Below the pieces are notes generated by a model. It saw nothing but the letters and a program-made list of their open reading frames with translations. It did not search any database and was not told the origin of the DNA. Position numbers and translations under genes: made by a program. A stretch of DNA of 64,000 nt from Papillibacter cinnamivorans DSM 12816 (lineage in GTDB: Bacteria > Bacillota > Clostridia > Oscillospirales > Oscillospiraceae): contig NZ_FWXW01000003.1 of assembly GCF_900176335.1 (NCBI RefSeq), positions 1 through 64,000 of the forward strand, in the 5' to 3' direction. Each line of letters starts with the position of its first letter. Position 1 is the first letter of the stretch. Shown here piece after piece: positions 1-10,753 of this stretch.

Positions 1-68
1 ACGTACCGCGTCCTTATACCTTCGGTGTAAGCGCTTCCGATTACTCCGCCCACCGTATTTTGAAAAAA
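1..68 (-). other. 16S-23S internal transcribed spacer, distal part
   Basis: This is spacer downstream of tRNA-Ile on the minus strand. The 23S rRNA gene would be expected beyond the left edge of the window; no 23S sequence is visible here. Confidence 0.6.
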
Positions 69-145
69 TGGTGGGCTCAAATGGACTCGAACCATCGACC
101 TCGCGCTTATCAGGCGCGCGCTCTAACCACCTGAGCTATGAGCCC
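69..145 (-). tRNA. tRNA-Ile (anticodon GAT)
   Basis: Read on the minus strand, the gene starts GGGCTCATAGCTCAG and ends with an encoded CCA at 69-71. The acceptor stem GGGCTCA pairs with TTGAGCCC before discriminator A. The anticodon loop CTGATAA gives anticodon GAT (Ile). It lies in the 16S-23S spacer, distal to tRNA-Ala, and should be released from the rRNA transcript by RNase P and 3' processing. Confidence 0.97.
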
Positions 146-146
146 T

Positions 147-410
147 CGTCGTCGCGGACTTCGCTTCCTCTCGCTTCACCGCCGACGGTAAAGCTCGCTC
201 GCTCCGTCGCTCCTCCTCTCCGGCTCAAACCCGCTGCGCTGGGCTTTGCGCCGGGGAAAACGCAATCTGCGGACCGTATGGTGGAGATGAGCGGAATCGA
301 ACCGCTGACCCCCTGCTTGCAAAGCAGGTGCTCTCCCAGCTGAGCTACACCCCCGCGTCGTCGCGGACTCCGTTGCGTCTCGCTTCTCCGCGGGGCGGAA
401 AAGCTCGCTC
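147..410 (-). repeat. Direct repeat units in the rRNA spacer, one beside each tRNA
   Basis: The sequences just 5' of tRNA-Ile (147-200) and just 5' of tRNA-Ala (356-410) share blocks in the same order: 14 identical bases cgtcgtcgcggact, then tctcgcttc, then aaagctcgctc. This suggests that a tRNA plus its leader spacer was duplicated or recombined as a unit. The copies have diverged between the blocks. Confidence 0.6.
279..354 (-). tRNA. tRNA-Ala (anticodon TGC)
   Basis: On the minus strand the gene begins GGGGGTGTAGCTCAG and ends with an encoded CCA at 279-281. The acceptor arm pairs GGGGGTG with CATCTCC, including two G-U pairs. The anticodon stem-loop CCTGCTTTGCAAGCAGG gives anticodon TGC (Ala). 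It is the first tRNA after 16S in this operon, ahead of tRNA-Ile. Confidence 0.97.
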
Positions 411-509
411 CGCAGGGTTGTGCACCCTCTAAATTAAACAACGTGACGTTTTCGCTCCAAAAAAGACTGACCTAGGACCTGTACCGATATCTGTGTACCG
501 GTATAGTCT

Positions 510-2037
<1,528 letters not shown>

Positions 2038-2340
2038 TGGTATCTTAATGCCCCGCTTAACCTTTCGGTTCCGCGGGGACCCCGCAGACATTTTTTGCGG
2101 CCGCCGAAAGTGAATTCCGTCGGCCTGCGCCGCCTCTCGGCGGCGTCCCGCCTTTCGGCGGGTCCCTGCTGGATCCTTGGGCACTAAAATCATTTTATCG
2201 AGCTTAATCAAGCTCTTGTTTTCTTTTGTCATCTACTCTGTCTACAATCAACAGTTTCGACAACTCAAAGTACTTTTCTGGTGCTTTTTTTGTCACGTTG
2301 TTTAATTTACAAGGTGCACTGCCTCTTCAGGCGGAGTTAC
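2038..2340 (-). other. 16S rRNA leader region
   Basis: This is transcribed leader between the nearest rRNA promoter and 16S. It contains two short GC-rich hairpins (cgccgcc-tct-cggcggcg near 2128-2145 and cccgcc-ttt-cggcggg near 2147-2162). They may take part in 16S processing or antitermination, which is inferred from position only. No protein gene is supported here. Confidence 0.55.
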
Positions 2341-2369
2341 ATCATACCATACCGGCCGCCGCTTGTCAA
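2341..2369 (-). promoter_or_regulatory. rRNA promoter P1 (sigma-A type)
   Basis: A perfect -35 TTGACA (2369-2364) and -10 TATGAT (2346-2341) on the minus strand are separated by 17 bp, upstream of 16S. It is the promoter nearest to the gene in a set of three. Confidence 0.8.
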
Positions 2370-2438
2370 CCCTTTGCTTTCCCTTTCGACCGTTTCCGAT
2401 CCCAGGCCCAGCTCCCGGCCACCCGCGGCAACTTTTAC

Positions 2439-2467
2439 AGTTTAGCACCACCAGGAGCCTTTGTCAA
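2439..2467 (-). promoter_or_regulatory. rRNA promoter P2 (sigma-A type)
   Basis: A perfect -35 TTGACA (2467-2462) lies 17 bp from -10 TAAACT (2444-2439) on the minus strand, 98 bp upstream of P1. Confidence 0.65.
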
Positions 2468-2569
2468 CTCCTTTTCGGCGCCTTTCTCCACCTTTTTTCG
2501 GCTCGCTTTCCCCTTCTGACTGGGGTCAAAAAACCGCCCTTCCGGGTCTCCCCCTTCAGGCGCTCCGTT

Positions 2570-2598
2570 AATATACCATTTCTCTTCCTCCCTGTCAA
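2570..2598 (-). promoter_or_regulatory. rRNA promoter P3 (sigma-A type)
   Basis: A perfect -35 TTGACA (2598-2593) lies 17 bp from -10 TATATT (2575-2570) on the minus strand, 131 bp upstream of P2. Three evenly built tandem promoters are typical of strongly expressed rRNA operons. Confidence 0.7.
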
Positions 2599-2743
2599 GC
2601 CTATTTTACCTATTTTGCACTTCCATTTTTACGGAATGTCCAATACACACCAGTATATTCTCATCCGCCGATTTTATTACTCTTTTTTAACCCGGAAACC
2701 GTTTTTCGGCGGTGAGAGAGAAAAATTCGCCGGAAGAGTGAAA

Positions 2744-2773
2744 CGTCCGCGCCGGCATATGCCGGCGCGGACG
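2744..2773 (-). terminator. Terminator hairpin after prsA-like gene
   Basis: A perfect 13-bp GC-rich stem (cgtccgcgccggc / gccggcgcggacg) has the 4-base loop atat. It lies 33 bases beyond the stop codon of the minus-strand foldase gene. The following T-tract is weak. Confidence 0.6.
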
Positions 2774-2805
2774 CTACATTCAATTAGTTACCGGCCTTAT
2801 CGCCT

Positions 2806-3996
2806 TTATCCCGCCGCGGTGGGAGAGGGAGATGCGGCGCCGGCATCGGTAGCCTCGGCGGCGTTGTCGCCGGCTTCCGCTTCCGCCTCGGCCTCTGCCT
2901 CCAGCTCCTCGCGGAGGGTCAGCAGCTTGGTATAATAGGCCTCCGGGTCCACCTTATCGTAGGCGCTCTTAAATGAGACTTTCGCTTCTTCCTGCCACTG
3001 ATTGATTCTCTCGTCAAAATTCTGGTCGCTGTAGTCATCCACCAGCTTGGAGGTGTCTACCGGAAGACGGAGAATAATATGGTATCCGAAGTCGGTCTCC
3101 ACGATGTCGCTGATCTCATTGATGTCAAGGTTCTGCACCGCCGATTCGAAATCCTCCACCATCGTCCCCGGAGTAAACTGATAACCGTCGGGATTGGAGG
3201 AATAGCCCGTATCGTCCGTATATTCCGCGGCAAGGGTATTGAACAGCGTCAGGGGATCGTCACTGGCACGCAGCTGAGCCAGCACTTCCTTCGCCTGGGC
3301 GAGAACCTTCGCCTTTTCGTCGTCCGGAATGGGATTGCCGTCGTCGTCCAGAGTGGAAAACAGAATATGATTGGCATGGAGATATCCGTTGTCGCCTGCA
3401 TACTGGGTGAGCTCCTCATCGGTGGGGTAAAAGGCCCCGCCCTCCGTGTAGAGGTTGCTCTTCAGGTTCTGATACATATAAGATACCGAGTTGAGCTTCA
3501 TAAAGGTCTCGTCAGACAGGCCGATGCTGCGCATCTTCTCCGCATACGCTTCTTCTCCGCCCAACTGGCTGACGAAACTTGCGCGCATGCTGTCCAGATT
3601 GCTCTGATCCTCTTCGGTCAGCCCGCAGTCGTACTCCTTCGCCTTCGCTTCCACCACGGCGTAGAGCTTTGCTATATTCAGCGCGTCGTCCTTCACATAA
3701 TCGGCAGTGGAAACTTCCGCTTCCTCCTCGTCCGCCTGCTGCATTTCCTCCCAATCGATTTCGCCGGTGTCGCTGTATTGGGCCATGTAGTCGCAGCTGT
3801 AGGCCAGCCAATAGTAATACACTTCCGCCGTCACATCTATTCCGTTCACCGTCATCAGGACGGTTTCCGGAGTCACTCCCGCAGCTTTGTATACCAGGCT
3901 GTCCGTATCCCCCTTCGTTCCTCCGCAGCCGGTTAGAATCCCGGCAGCAAGAGCCGCCGTCAAGAGCAGTCCGGTGATCTTCCTGTAGCTTATCAT
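2806..3996 (-). CDS. prsA: Lipoprotein peptidyl-prolyl isomerase, PrsA/SurA-like foldase
   Basis: This 396-residue protein is probably an extracytoplasmic folding catalyst anchored to the outer membrane face. It opens with a lipoprotein signal peptide ending in a lipobox (ILTGCGG), so the mature protein should begin at the lipidated Cys. The middle resembles a SurA-type N domain. A parvulin (PpiC) domain follows around residues 205-310, with its typical NHILF start and GYHIILRL end. The C-terminus is an EA-repeat, Pro/Ser tail. The ATG at 3996 was chosen because the signal peptide starts there and a GGGG-rich site precedes it; an in-frame ATG at 4020 is an alternative. It is the last gene after mfd in the glmU-prs-pth-mfd run, with its own gap of 130 bases. 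Confidence 0.85.
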   Translation of the reverse strand: MISYRKITGLLLTAALAAGILTGCGGTKGDTDSLVYKAAGVTPETVLMTVNGIDVTAEVYYYWLAYSCDYMAQYSDTGEIDWEEMQQADEEEAEVSTADYVKDDALNIAKLYAVVEAKAKEYDCGLTEEDQSNLDSMRASFVSQLGGEEAYAEKMRSIGLSDETFMKLNSVSYMYQNLKSNLYTEGGAFYPTDEELTQYAGDNGYLHANHILFSTLDDDGNPIPDDEKAKVLAQAKEVLAQLRASDDPLTLFNTLAAEYTDDTGYSSNPDGYQFTPGTMVEDFESAVQNLDINEISDIVETDFGYHIILRLPVDTSKLVDDYSDQNFDERINQWQEEAKVSFKSAYDKVDPEAYYTKLLTLREELEAEAEAEAEAGDNAAEATDAGAASPSPTAAG

Positions 3997-4126
3997 GATC
4001 CCCGCCGTTCCCCTTTCCATTATTTTACTTTTATCTTCCGATGGCTTTACTATACCATCTTTCCCTGCCGGAGGCAACCTGACAGGCAGGTAATTCACCA
4101 AAAATTAATAATTGCTTTCCCGGGGC

Positions 4127-7100
4127 CTATTTCATGTCCGGTATTTCCTCCGCCTGTTTCGACTGCGCGTACGCCGCCACCACTTTTTCCGCCGCGGCGA
4201 GGATATCCTCTTCTTTGCCCACACGCAGAGACAGATACGGGCGCTCTCCCGCCGAAAAGAGAAGCTTTCCCTTGTACTCCCGCCGGGCGCAGAGGGAGGA
4301 AATGTGCTTGAGATCGAACTCCGCAAGGGTCAGAATCAGCCGGCCTTCCTTCTGGGATATCTCCGTAATGGAGGCAGCCGAAGCGGCGGCGCGCAGCAGA
4401 GCCACGGAGATTAGGGCCCGCACGCTGGCGGGAGGCTCTCCGTAACGGTCGATGAGTTCATCCACCATATCCTCCGCGTCATCTTTGGTGCGGATGAGAG
4501 CAATCCGGCGGTACAGGTCAATCCTCTGTTCGGCGGAAGGCACATACCGCTCGGGAATGTTTGCGGACACCGCAAGGTCGGCGGCGCATTCGGCAGCCTG
4601 AACCGGGCGCTCCCCCTTTTCCTCCAGGACCGCCTCCTCCAGCAGCATCAGATACATATCGTAGCCCACGCTGAGCATGTAGCCGGACTGCTCCGGCCCC
4701 AGAACGTTGCCCGCGCCGCGGATCTCCAGGTCCCGCATGGCTATTTTGAAGCCCGAGCCGAACTCGGCAAATTCCCGGATGGCGGAAAGACGCTTGGATG
4801 CGGTTTCGCTGAGAGCTTTTCCCTGGCGGAAGGTCATGTAGGCAAAGGCATGACGCGAGCTTCTGCCCACCCGGCCGCGGATCTGATGGAGCTGGGCAAG
4901 CCCCAGCTTGTCGGCATCTTCAATAATCAGTGTATTGACATTGGGAATATCTATGCCTGTTTCTATTATAGTAGTACAAACCAGAATCTGAATTTCCCCG
5001 TCAATCATCTGCTGCATCACGTCGCTGAGAGCTTCCTCGTCCATTTTTCCGTGTGCCACGGCGACGCGGGCCCCCTCCATCATGCCGGAAATCCGGGCGG
5101 CCGTCCGCTCGATGGTCTCAATCCGGTTGTGCAGATAATACACCTGCCCGCCCCGTCCGATCTCCTTGCGCATGGCGTCGGCCAGGATGCCCCAGTCGTG
5201 TTCCAGCACATAGGTCTGGACCGGTTGGCGGTCCTGAGGCGGCTCTTCCAGCATGGAAATGTCCCGTATCCCGGACAGAGCCATATTCAGCGTGCGTGGG
5301 ATGGGAGTGGCTGTCAGGGTCAGCACGTCCACCTGGCGGGCAATCTCCTTGAGCCGTTCCTTATGGGAAACGCCGAAGCGCTGTTCCTCATCGATGATGA
5401 GAAGCCCCAGGTCCTTGAATTTCACGTCTTTCTGCAAAAGTCGGTGGGTACCGATAAGAAGGTCCACACCGCCCTCCCGCGTACGGCGCACCGTTTCCCT
5501 GTGCTGGGAGGCCGAGCGGAAACGGCTTAGCACGTCGATTTTCACAGGGTATCCCCGGAAGCGGTGCATGGCCGTGGCATAGTGCTGCTGGGCCAGCACG
5601 GTGGTTGGGACCAGTATGGCAGCCTGCTTCCCGTCCAGAATGCACTTCATGGCGGCCCGGAAGGCCACCTCCGTCTTTCCGTATCCCACGTCCCCGCAAA
5701 GCAGACGGTCCATGGGAACGGGGACCTCCATGTTTTCCTTGACCTCCCGGGAGCACCGGAGCTGGTCCTCCGTCTCCTTATACTCGAAGGCTTCCTCAAA
5801 CTCGGTCTGCCACACGGTGTCGGGAGCAAAAGCGTGCCCCTTCCTGCGCATCCGCTCGGCGTAGAGGGCTATGAGTCCTTTGGCGAGGTCCTTCGCGGCA
5901 CTTTTGGCTTTAGCCTTGGCCTTACTCCACTCCGCCCCGCCCAAGCGGCTGAGCTTCATGCCGGCCGTTTCCCCGACGCCGATATATTTGGAAACCAGGT
6001 CCAGCTGGGTCGCCGGAACATACAGATTGTCTCCGCCTGCGTACGCTATCTTGATGTAGTCCTTTTCCGCGCCGTCCACCGGCATTTTGACGATCTCCAC
6101 AAACCGGCCCACGCCGTGATGCACGTGCACCACCAGGTCGCCGGGAGAAAGATCCGAATATCCGGCCAGGCGCTCCCGGCTGGACATCTCGCGCTTTTTG
6201 CTCCTGGACTTCGGCCGGGAGGCGAGAATCTGGCCTTCGGTGATTACCGCCAGGCGGATTCCCGGATACTCCAGTCCTCCCGAAAGCTGCCCCACGGAAA
6301 CCAGAACGCTTCCCGGCTCGGGAAGGCGGGCCGGGAGCAGATCCAGCACGGCCGGTATTTTATGTTCCGCCAGCAAATCCTTCAGCGCCCCGGCCCTTCT
6401 CTCGTTGGCGCACAGCACCGCCGTGCGGTATCCCGAGCGGACATAATAACCGAGGTCGCCCAGGGCGGTATCCAGGTTCCCCCCGTACGAGGGAATCTGC
6501 TTTGCGGAAATGGAAAGAAGTTTTCGCGGCGGCAGAAGATACCGGGAAGCGGCAAAGGGCTCCAGCATTACCACGGGAAAAGAAGCAAAACTCCGGATCA
6601 GATCGTTCAGGTCCCAGGAAAACTTCGCCAGCTCGCCGGCCAGGGCGCCGGATTCCAGCAGAGCCTCGGCATCCTGCTGCAGCTGCCATGCGTAGCTCTT
6701 GGCCCTTTCCCGGATCCTGGCGGTTTCGCTCACCAGAATCACGGCATCCTCCATCATATAGTCGGCCGCCGCGGCCATCCGGGGATAGATCAAATCCATA
6801 TACCGGTCCGCGGCGGGGAAAGCCATCCTTTCCCCCAGCCTCTCCCGATCCGCTTCCAGGGTTTTGAGCAGGACGGCATGATCTCCCTTCCGGCGCGACA
6901 CCTTTTTTATGAGCTTTTCCAGTTCCCCCTGCAATCCCGAAACGCCTCCGGGCGTCAATTCCGGAAGGGTTTCGGCGGCCGGCAAAATAACCGCGTTTTG
7001 GATCTGCTGGATCTTTCTCTGGGTGCCGGTGTCGAAATAGCCCAAAGAGTCCAATTCGTCCCCGAAAAATTCCGCTCGGACAGGATGTTCCCCGCCCGGA

Positions 7101-7651
7101 GAGAAATAATCCAGAATCCCTCCGCGAACCGCGAACTGGCCGCCGCCCTCCACCTGCTGGCACCGGGTGTAACCGATGCGCGTCAGATGATCCGCGAGCC
7201 CTTCCAGGTCATAACTTTCTCCCAGGGCAAGACGGAATACGGAAGAATCGAACAAATCCTTCGGAATGGTCCGCTGAAGCATCCCGTCCACCGTGGCGAG
7301 CACCACGGGGGCCTTTCCCGCGCTCATGGAATAGAGGGCCGCAAGCCGGCGGTGCTCCCATTGGCGGGAAACCACCGAAGCGTTGTAAAAGGTGAACTCC
7401 CTGGCCCCCAGGATCACCGGCTTTTCCCCCGAGAGACTTTCCAGATCGGGGGAAAGCCTCGCGGCCTCCTCCTCATCCGCGCAGAGGATCAGAAGAGGCC
7501 TTCCGGTAAGGACCCGAAGGGCAGCGCCTATATGGGCGCGCTGCACCGGCCCGAGTCCCGTCAGGGCAACCGGGCCGTCTCCGCTCTGAACCCTCGACAG
7601 CATTTCTCCGAATTCCGGAAGCTGTGCAACCGCTTCCGTTAAAAAGCGCAT
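4127..7651 (-). CDS. mfd: Transcription-repair coupling factor Mfd
   Basis: Mfd removes RNA polymerase stalled at DNA lesions and recruits UvrA. The 1174-residue product has the full family layout. An UvrB-like N-terminal region comes first, then the RNA-polymerase-interacting domain (VVHVHHGVGRF, about 507-517). The RecG-like helicase core follows, with Walker A GDVGYGKT (653-660), a DEEQ box (IIDEEQRFGV), motif III TLTATPIPRTL and motif VI GRVGRSSRHAF. A C-terminal TRCF domain ends it. The ATG at 7651 has a strong GAGGAGG site 8 bases upstream, so the longer in-frame extension to 7780 is rejected. The gene lies just downstream of pth, as in Bacillus subtilis. Confidence 0.97.
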   Translation of the reverse strand: MRFLTEAVAQLPEFGEMLSRVQSGDGPVALTGLGPVQRAHIGAALRVLTGRPLLILCADEEEAARLSPDLESLSGEKPVILGAREFTFYNASVVSRQWEHRRLAALYSMSAGKAPVVLATVDGMLQRTIPKDLFDSSVFRLALGESYDLEGLADHLTRIGYTRCQQVEGGGQFAVRGGILDYFSPGGEHPVRAEFFGDELDSLGYFDTGTQRKIQQIQNAVILPAAETLPELTPGGVSGLQGELEKLIKKVSRRKGDHAVLLKTLEADRERLGERMAFPAADRYMDLIYPRMAAAADYMMEDAVILVSETARIRERAKSYAWQLQQDAEALLESGALAGELAKFSWDLNDLIRSFASFPVVMLEPFAASRYLLPPRKLLSISAKQIPSYGGNLDTALGDLGYYVRSGYRTAVLCANERRAGALKDLLAEHKIPAVLDLLPARLPEPGSVLVSVGQLSGGLEYPGIRLAVITEGQILASRPKSRSKKREMSSRERLAGYSDLSPGDLVVHVHHGVGRFVEIVKMPVDGAEKDYIKIAYAGGDNLYVPATQLDLVSKYIGVGETAGMKLSRLGGAEWSKAKAKAKSAAKDLAKGLIALYAERMRRKGHAFAPDTVWQTEFEEAFEYKETEDQLRCSREVKENMEVPVPMDRLLCGDVGYGKTEVAFRAAMKCILDGKQAAILVPTTVLAQQHYATAMHRFRGYPVKIDVLSRFRSASQHRETVRRTREGGVDLLIGTHRLLQKDVKFKDLGLLIIDEEQRFGVSHKERLKEIARQVDVLTLTATPIPRTLNMALSGIRDISMLEEPPQDRQPVQTYVLEHDWGILADAMRKEIGRGGQVYYLHNRIETIERTAARISGMMEGARVAVAHGKMDEEALSDVMQQMIDGEIQILVCTTIIETGIDIPNVNTLIIEDADKLGLAQLHQIRGRVGRSSRHAFAYMTFRQGKALSETASKRLSAIREFAEFGSGFKIAMRDLEIRGAGNVLGPEQSGYMLSVGYDMYLMLLEEAVLEEKGERPVQAAECAADLAVSANIPERYVPSAEQRIDLYRRIALIRTKDDAEDMVDELIDRYGEPPASVRALISVALLRAAASAASITEISQKEGRLILTLAEFDLKHISSLCARREYKGKLLFSAGERPYLSLRVGKEEDILAAAEKVVAAYAQSKQAEEIPDMK

Positions 7652-7840
7652 GGCGCGCCTCCTCAATGTAAAAATATGGAAATAGCAAGAAAAAGCTTTC
7701 CCCCTAAACCTATCTCCCGCAGGCATATCGGACACCCGGACACAAGCTGCCGCCCGGAGCGGCGGGAGTATCCCCGGCAATCCGCGGAAAATGGGATTGA
7801 AAGCCTTTTTTATTCTTTATCAATACTATGGTATCTGCCT

Positions 7841-8443
7841 TTACAGGCCATTATACCTGTTCATCGCGGCATCGGGGCCGTTTTTTACGATCTCCGAAAC
7901 CGCCTGGATCGCGTTTTCCACCGCTTGGTCCACCGCTTTGCCTTCCTGCTGGGAAAACGTTCCCAAAACCCAGTCTGCCAGGTCGTACTCCGGGTTTGGC
8001 GGAGCACCCACCCCGATCTTGACGCGGGGGAACTGATCCGACCCAAGGCAGGAGATAATGCTCTTAATTCCGTTGTGCCCCCCCGCGCTTCCGCTCTTGC
8101 GGATCCGGAGCTTTCCCGGGGGCAAAGAGATATCGTCGAAAACCACCAGAATTTTCTCCGCCGGAATTTTGAAGTAACCGGACGCCTCCCGGACCGATTC
8201 CCCGCTGAGGTTCATAAAGGTCTGAGGCTTGAGAATCAGCACCTTTTCCTCTCCCAGGGACACCGTACCCGTCAGGGCCTTGAACTTCAGATGGTCCAGG
8301 CGCGCGGACTGCTGCCGAGCAAGGGCGTCCGCCATACGGAAGCCCACGTTGTGCCGGGTCTTTGCATACTTGGGCCCGGGATTTCCAAGGCAGACCAGGA
8401 GCCATCCCGGCGCGCCGCGCATTCTTCGATTTGAAAACCACAT
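7841..8443 (-). CDS. pth: Peptidyl-tRNA hydrolase
   Basis: Pth cleaves peptidyl-tRNA released prematurely from ribosomes so the tRNA can be reused. The 200-residue product shows the family signatures: LGNPGPKYAKTRHNVG near the N-terminus (with the catalytic His and the Asn), FMNLSG, and the DDISLPPGKLRIR...GGHNGIKSI block with the catalytic Asp. The start at 8443 gives an N-terminal extension of about 10 residues before WLLVCLGNPG. The ribosome-binding site is weak, and ATGs at 8452 and 8422 are possible. It sits between prs and mfd, with 26 to 81 bases separating stops and neighbouring genes, consistent with one operon. Confidence 0.94.
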   Translation of the reverse strand: MWFSNRRMRGAPGWLLVCLGNPGPKYAKTRHNVGFRMADALARQQSARLDHLKFKALTGTVSLGEEKVLILKPQTFMNLSGESVREASGYFKIPAEKILVVFDDISLPPGKLRIRKSGSAGGHNGIKSIISCLGSDQFPRVKIGVGAPPNPEYDLADWVLGTFSQQEGKAVDQAVENAIQAVSEIVKNGPDAAMNRYNGL

Positions 8444-8523
8444 ACCGCACATCCCGCCCGCATTCCTGCAGATTTGCTCCCGCACGACGGCGGGCACGGC
8501 TTCGTCCCGCCGGAATACAGCCG

Positions 8524-9483
8524 TTAAATAAACAGCTTGGAGATGGACACTTCCTCATAGATCCGCTCGATGGCCTCGGCAAACATGGGCGCCACCGGCA
8601 GGAACTTGATTTTATCGCAGTCGCATTCCGGACGAAGGGGAACGGTATCCAGGAACACGGCTTCCTTGATCACGCTCTTCTGCAGCCGCTCGATGGCGGG
8701 ACCCGAAAGGACGCCGTGAGAAGCGCAGGCATAGACCTCCTTCGCCCCGCCGATCTCCACCAGGGCCTGGGCTGCGCCGCAGATGCTGCCGGCCGTGTCC
8801 ACCATATCGTCGAAGAGGATCACGTCTTTTCCCCGCACGTCGCCTATGATATTCATCACTTCCGAGGAATTGGCCTTCTGGCGCCGCTTGTCCACGATGG
8901 CAAGGGACATCCCCAGCTTCTGGGCAAACACCCTGGCCCGGGCCACCGAACCCACGTCGGGGGACACCACCACCATATTCTCATGCTCCGAGGCGAATTT
9001 TCTGCTGAAATAGCGGGCAAAGATGGGATTGCCCAGGAGATTGTCCACCGGGATATCGAAAAATCCCTGGATTTGTGCGGCATGCAGGTCCATGGTGAGC
9101 ACCCGGTCCGCCCCGGCACGGGTGATGAGATTTGCCACCAGTTTCGCGGAAATCGGGTCCCTGGCTTTTGCCTTTCTGTCCTGGCGGGCATAGCCGAAAT
9201 AAGGGATCACCGCTGTGATCCTTCCGGCGGAAGCCCGCTTCAGGGCGTCGATCATGATGAGCATCTCCATAAGATTGTCGTTGACCGGCGCGCAGGTGGA
9301 CTGAACCACAAAAGCGTCCGATCCGCGGACGGTCTCGAAGATGGACACAAAGATTTCGCCGTCGGAAAACTTTCCCACCTCGGATTCACCCAGCTTCAGC
9401 CCCATCTCCTTGCAGATGCCCTCCGCGAGCTTCTTGTTGGAATTTCCCGTAAATACCTTTATGTCCTTGCCGTGTGCTATCAT
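8524..9483 (-). CDS. prs: Ribose-phosphate pyrophosphokinase
   Basis: Prs makes PRPP from ribose 5-phosphate and ATP, feeding purine, pyrimidine, NAD, His and Trp synthesis. The 319-residue product carries the class I motifs: the Mg-binding DLHAAQIQGFF region, the flexible-loop region RDRKAKARDPISAKLVANLI split over two blocks, and the PRPP-binding VILFDDMVDTAGS. The ATG at 9483 has AGAGGAAA upstream; another ATG 15 bases earlier overlaps that site. The gene follows glmU on the same strand after 73 bases, the same order as gcaD-prs in B. subtilis. Confidence 0.97.
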   Translation of the reverse strand: MIAHGKDIKVFTGNSNKKLAEGICKEMGLKLGESEVGKFSDGEIFVSIFETVRGSDAFVVQSTCAPVNDNLMEMLIMIDALKRASAGRITAVIPYFGYARQDRKAKARDPISAKLVANLITRAGADRVLTMDLHAAQIQGFFDIPVDNLLGNPIFARYFSRKFASEHENMVVVSPDVGSVARARVFAQKLGMSLAIVDKRRQKANSSEVMNIIGDVRGKDVILFDDMVDTAGSICGAAQALVEIGGAKEVYACASHGVLSGPAIERLQKSVIKEAVFLDTVPLRPECDCDKIKFLPVAPMFAEAIERIYEEVSISKLFI

Positions 9484-9556
9484 CGGATTTCCTCTCACTT
9501 TCCTCAGATGTTTTTACCGTCAACGGGGCAAGCACCCTCTGCTCCCCCGCCTTATT

Positions 9557-10753
9557 TTATTTCCGCCGTTTATGCACCCACTGCTTTTTGACGGTCTGCT
9601 GGGCCCGGGCAATGGCAAGACTTCCCGGAGGTACGTCCTCCGTAATGGTGGAGCCGGCAGCCACGTACGCCCCCTCGCCCACTACAACGGGAGCGATGAG
9701 ATTGGTGTTGCAGCCCACAAAGGCGCCCTCGCCCACCACGGTGCGGGCCTTGGTGTTCCCGTCGTAATTCACCGTAACCGTACCGCAGCCCAGATTCACG
9801 TCCGAGCCGATGTCGGAATCGCCCACATAAGTAAGATGAGATATTTTAACTCCTTCGCCCAGGTTGGAGTTCTTAACCTCAACAAAATCGCCGATCTTAT
9901 TTCCATCTCCAATAACGCAGTTAGGGCGCACGTACGCAAAGGGCCCGATCTTGGTCCGGCTGCCAATCACGCTTTCATTGAGCTGGGAGGCGTTTACAAG
10001 GGTGCCGTCTCCCACCGTGCAGTCGGTGATCATGGCGTTTGGGCCGAGCTCGCAGTCCAAGCCGATGGAGGTATTTCCCCGGAGGATCGTCCCCGGGAGG
10101 ATGAACGTTCCCTTTCCGATACGGACCCGGGGATCAATATATACCTGATTTGCGTCCAGAAACTGCACGCCGGCGCTAACATGGCGGGCGATCACATCAT
10201 ATCTGGCGATTTGCTGGACCTGGTATAAATCCGAGGCGGATTCAACGGACAGAGCGGGAGGAAGTGCATTTTCCGAATCCGTCCGGAGCAGTTCCCGCCC
10301 CTTGTCGGCCAGAAGCTTCCGGAAATCTTCGCCGCCTTCCAGCGCCGTTTTCATTGTCTCCAACTCCAGGCGGAAAAGGCCGGTGGGTTTTCCCTTTTTC
10401 GGCTGCGGCAGCTCATCCCGGAATATCCGGACGCCGCCGTCCAGAATCAGGGTCGGCCGCGTCACCACCACCACCTCGCCGGTTTCCTGCTCCGAGAGAA
10501 AAGCCCGCAGCTGCTCCGCGGGGTTTTCGCTCCCGGCGGTCACAACACTTCCTTCCGGAAAGCAGGATACGGCTTCTTCCTTATATTTATCGTGGCAGAC
10601 AAGAAAAAACCGCTCCACGCCCACAGCGCTCAGCGCCTGCGCCACCCACGCGGCCACAGGACAAAAGAGCGCTTTCTGCAGCATCAGCGGTTTTTCGAGC
10701 CCTTCGCGGGCCGCATCGTCCGGAAAAAAGACAATCGCACATACGTCCCTCAC
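9557..10753 (-). CDS. glmU: GlmU-like protein: intact acetyltransferase, degenerate uridylyltransferase domain
   Basis: This 398-residue protein occupies the normal glmU (gcaD) slot ahead of prs. Its C-terminal half (about 165-398) is a left-handed beta-helix with hexapeptide repeats. It keeps the acetyltransferase hallmarks, including the catalytic-His region SHLTYVGD and the GCGTVTVNYDG and AAGSTIT blocks. It should therefore make GlcNAc-1-phosphate. The N-terminal part is short (about 150 residues instead of 230) and has none of the uridylyltransferase signatures: no LAAGxGTR, no QLGTGHA, no GD(x)PL and no YGR. It is unlikely to make UDP-GlcNAc. The GTG start at 10753 follows AAGGGGGG. A separate gene at 17314-18048 has the missing motifs. 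Confidence 0.85.
   Translation of the reverse strand: MRDVCAIVFFPDDAAREGLEKPLMLQKALFCPVAAWVAQALSAVGVERFFLVCHDKYKEEAVSCFPEGSVVTAGSENPAEQLRAFLSEQETGEVVVVTRPTLILDGGVRIFRDELPQPKKGKPTGLFRLELETMKTALEGGEDFRKLLADKGRELLRTDSENALPPALSVESASDLYQVQQIARYDVIARHVSAGVQFLDANQVYIDPRVRIGKGTFILPGTILRGNTSIGLDCELGPNAMITDCTVGDGTLVNASQLNESVIGSRTKIGPFAYVRPNCVIGDGNKIGDFVEVKNSNLGEGVKISHLTYVGDSDIGSDVNLGCGTVTVNYDGNTKARTVVGEGAFVGCNTNLIAPVVVGEGAYVAAGSTITEDVPPGSLAIARAQQTVKKQWVHKRRK

Noticed and set aside
2363-2935. Plus-strand frame over the rRNA promoter region
   Set aside because: It overlaps three rRNA promoters, a terminator and the end of prsA on the other strand.
5564-7642. Long plus-strand reading frame (692 codons) opposite mfd
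   Set aside because: It is the GC-rich shadow of mfd, with no ribosome-binding site or recognisable domain; mfd has all its motifs on the other strand.
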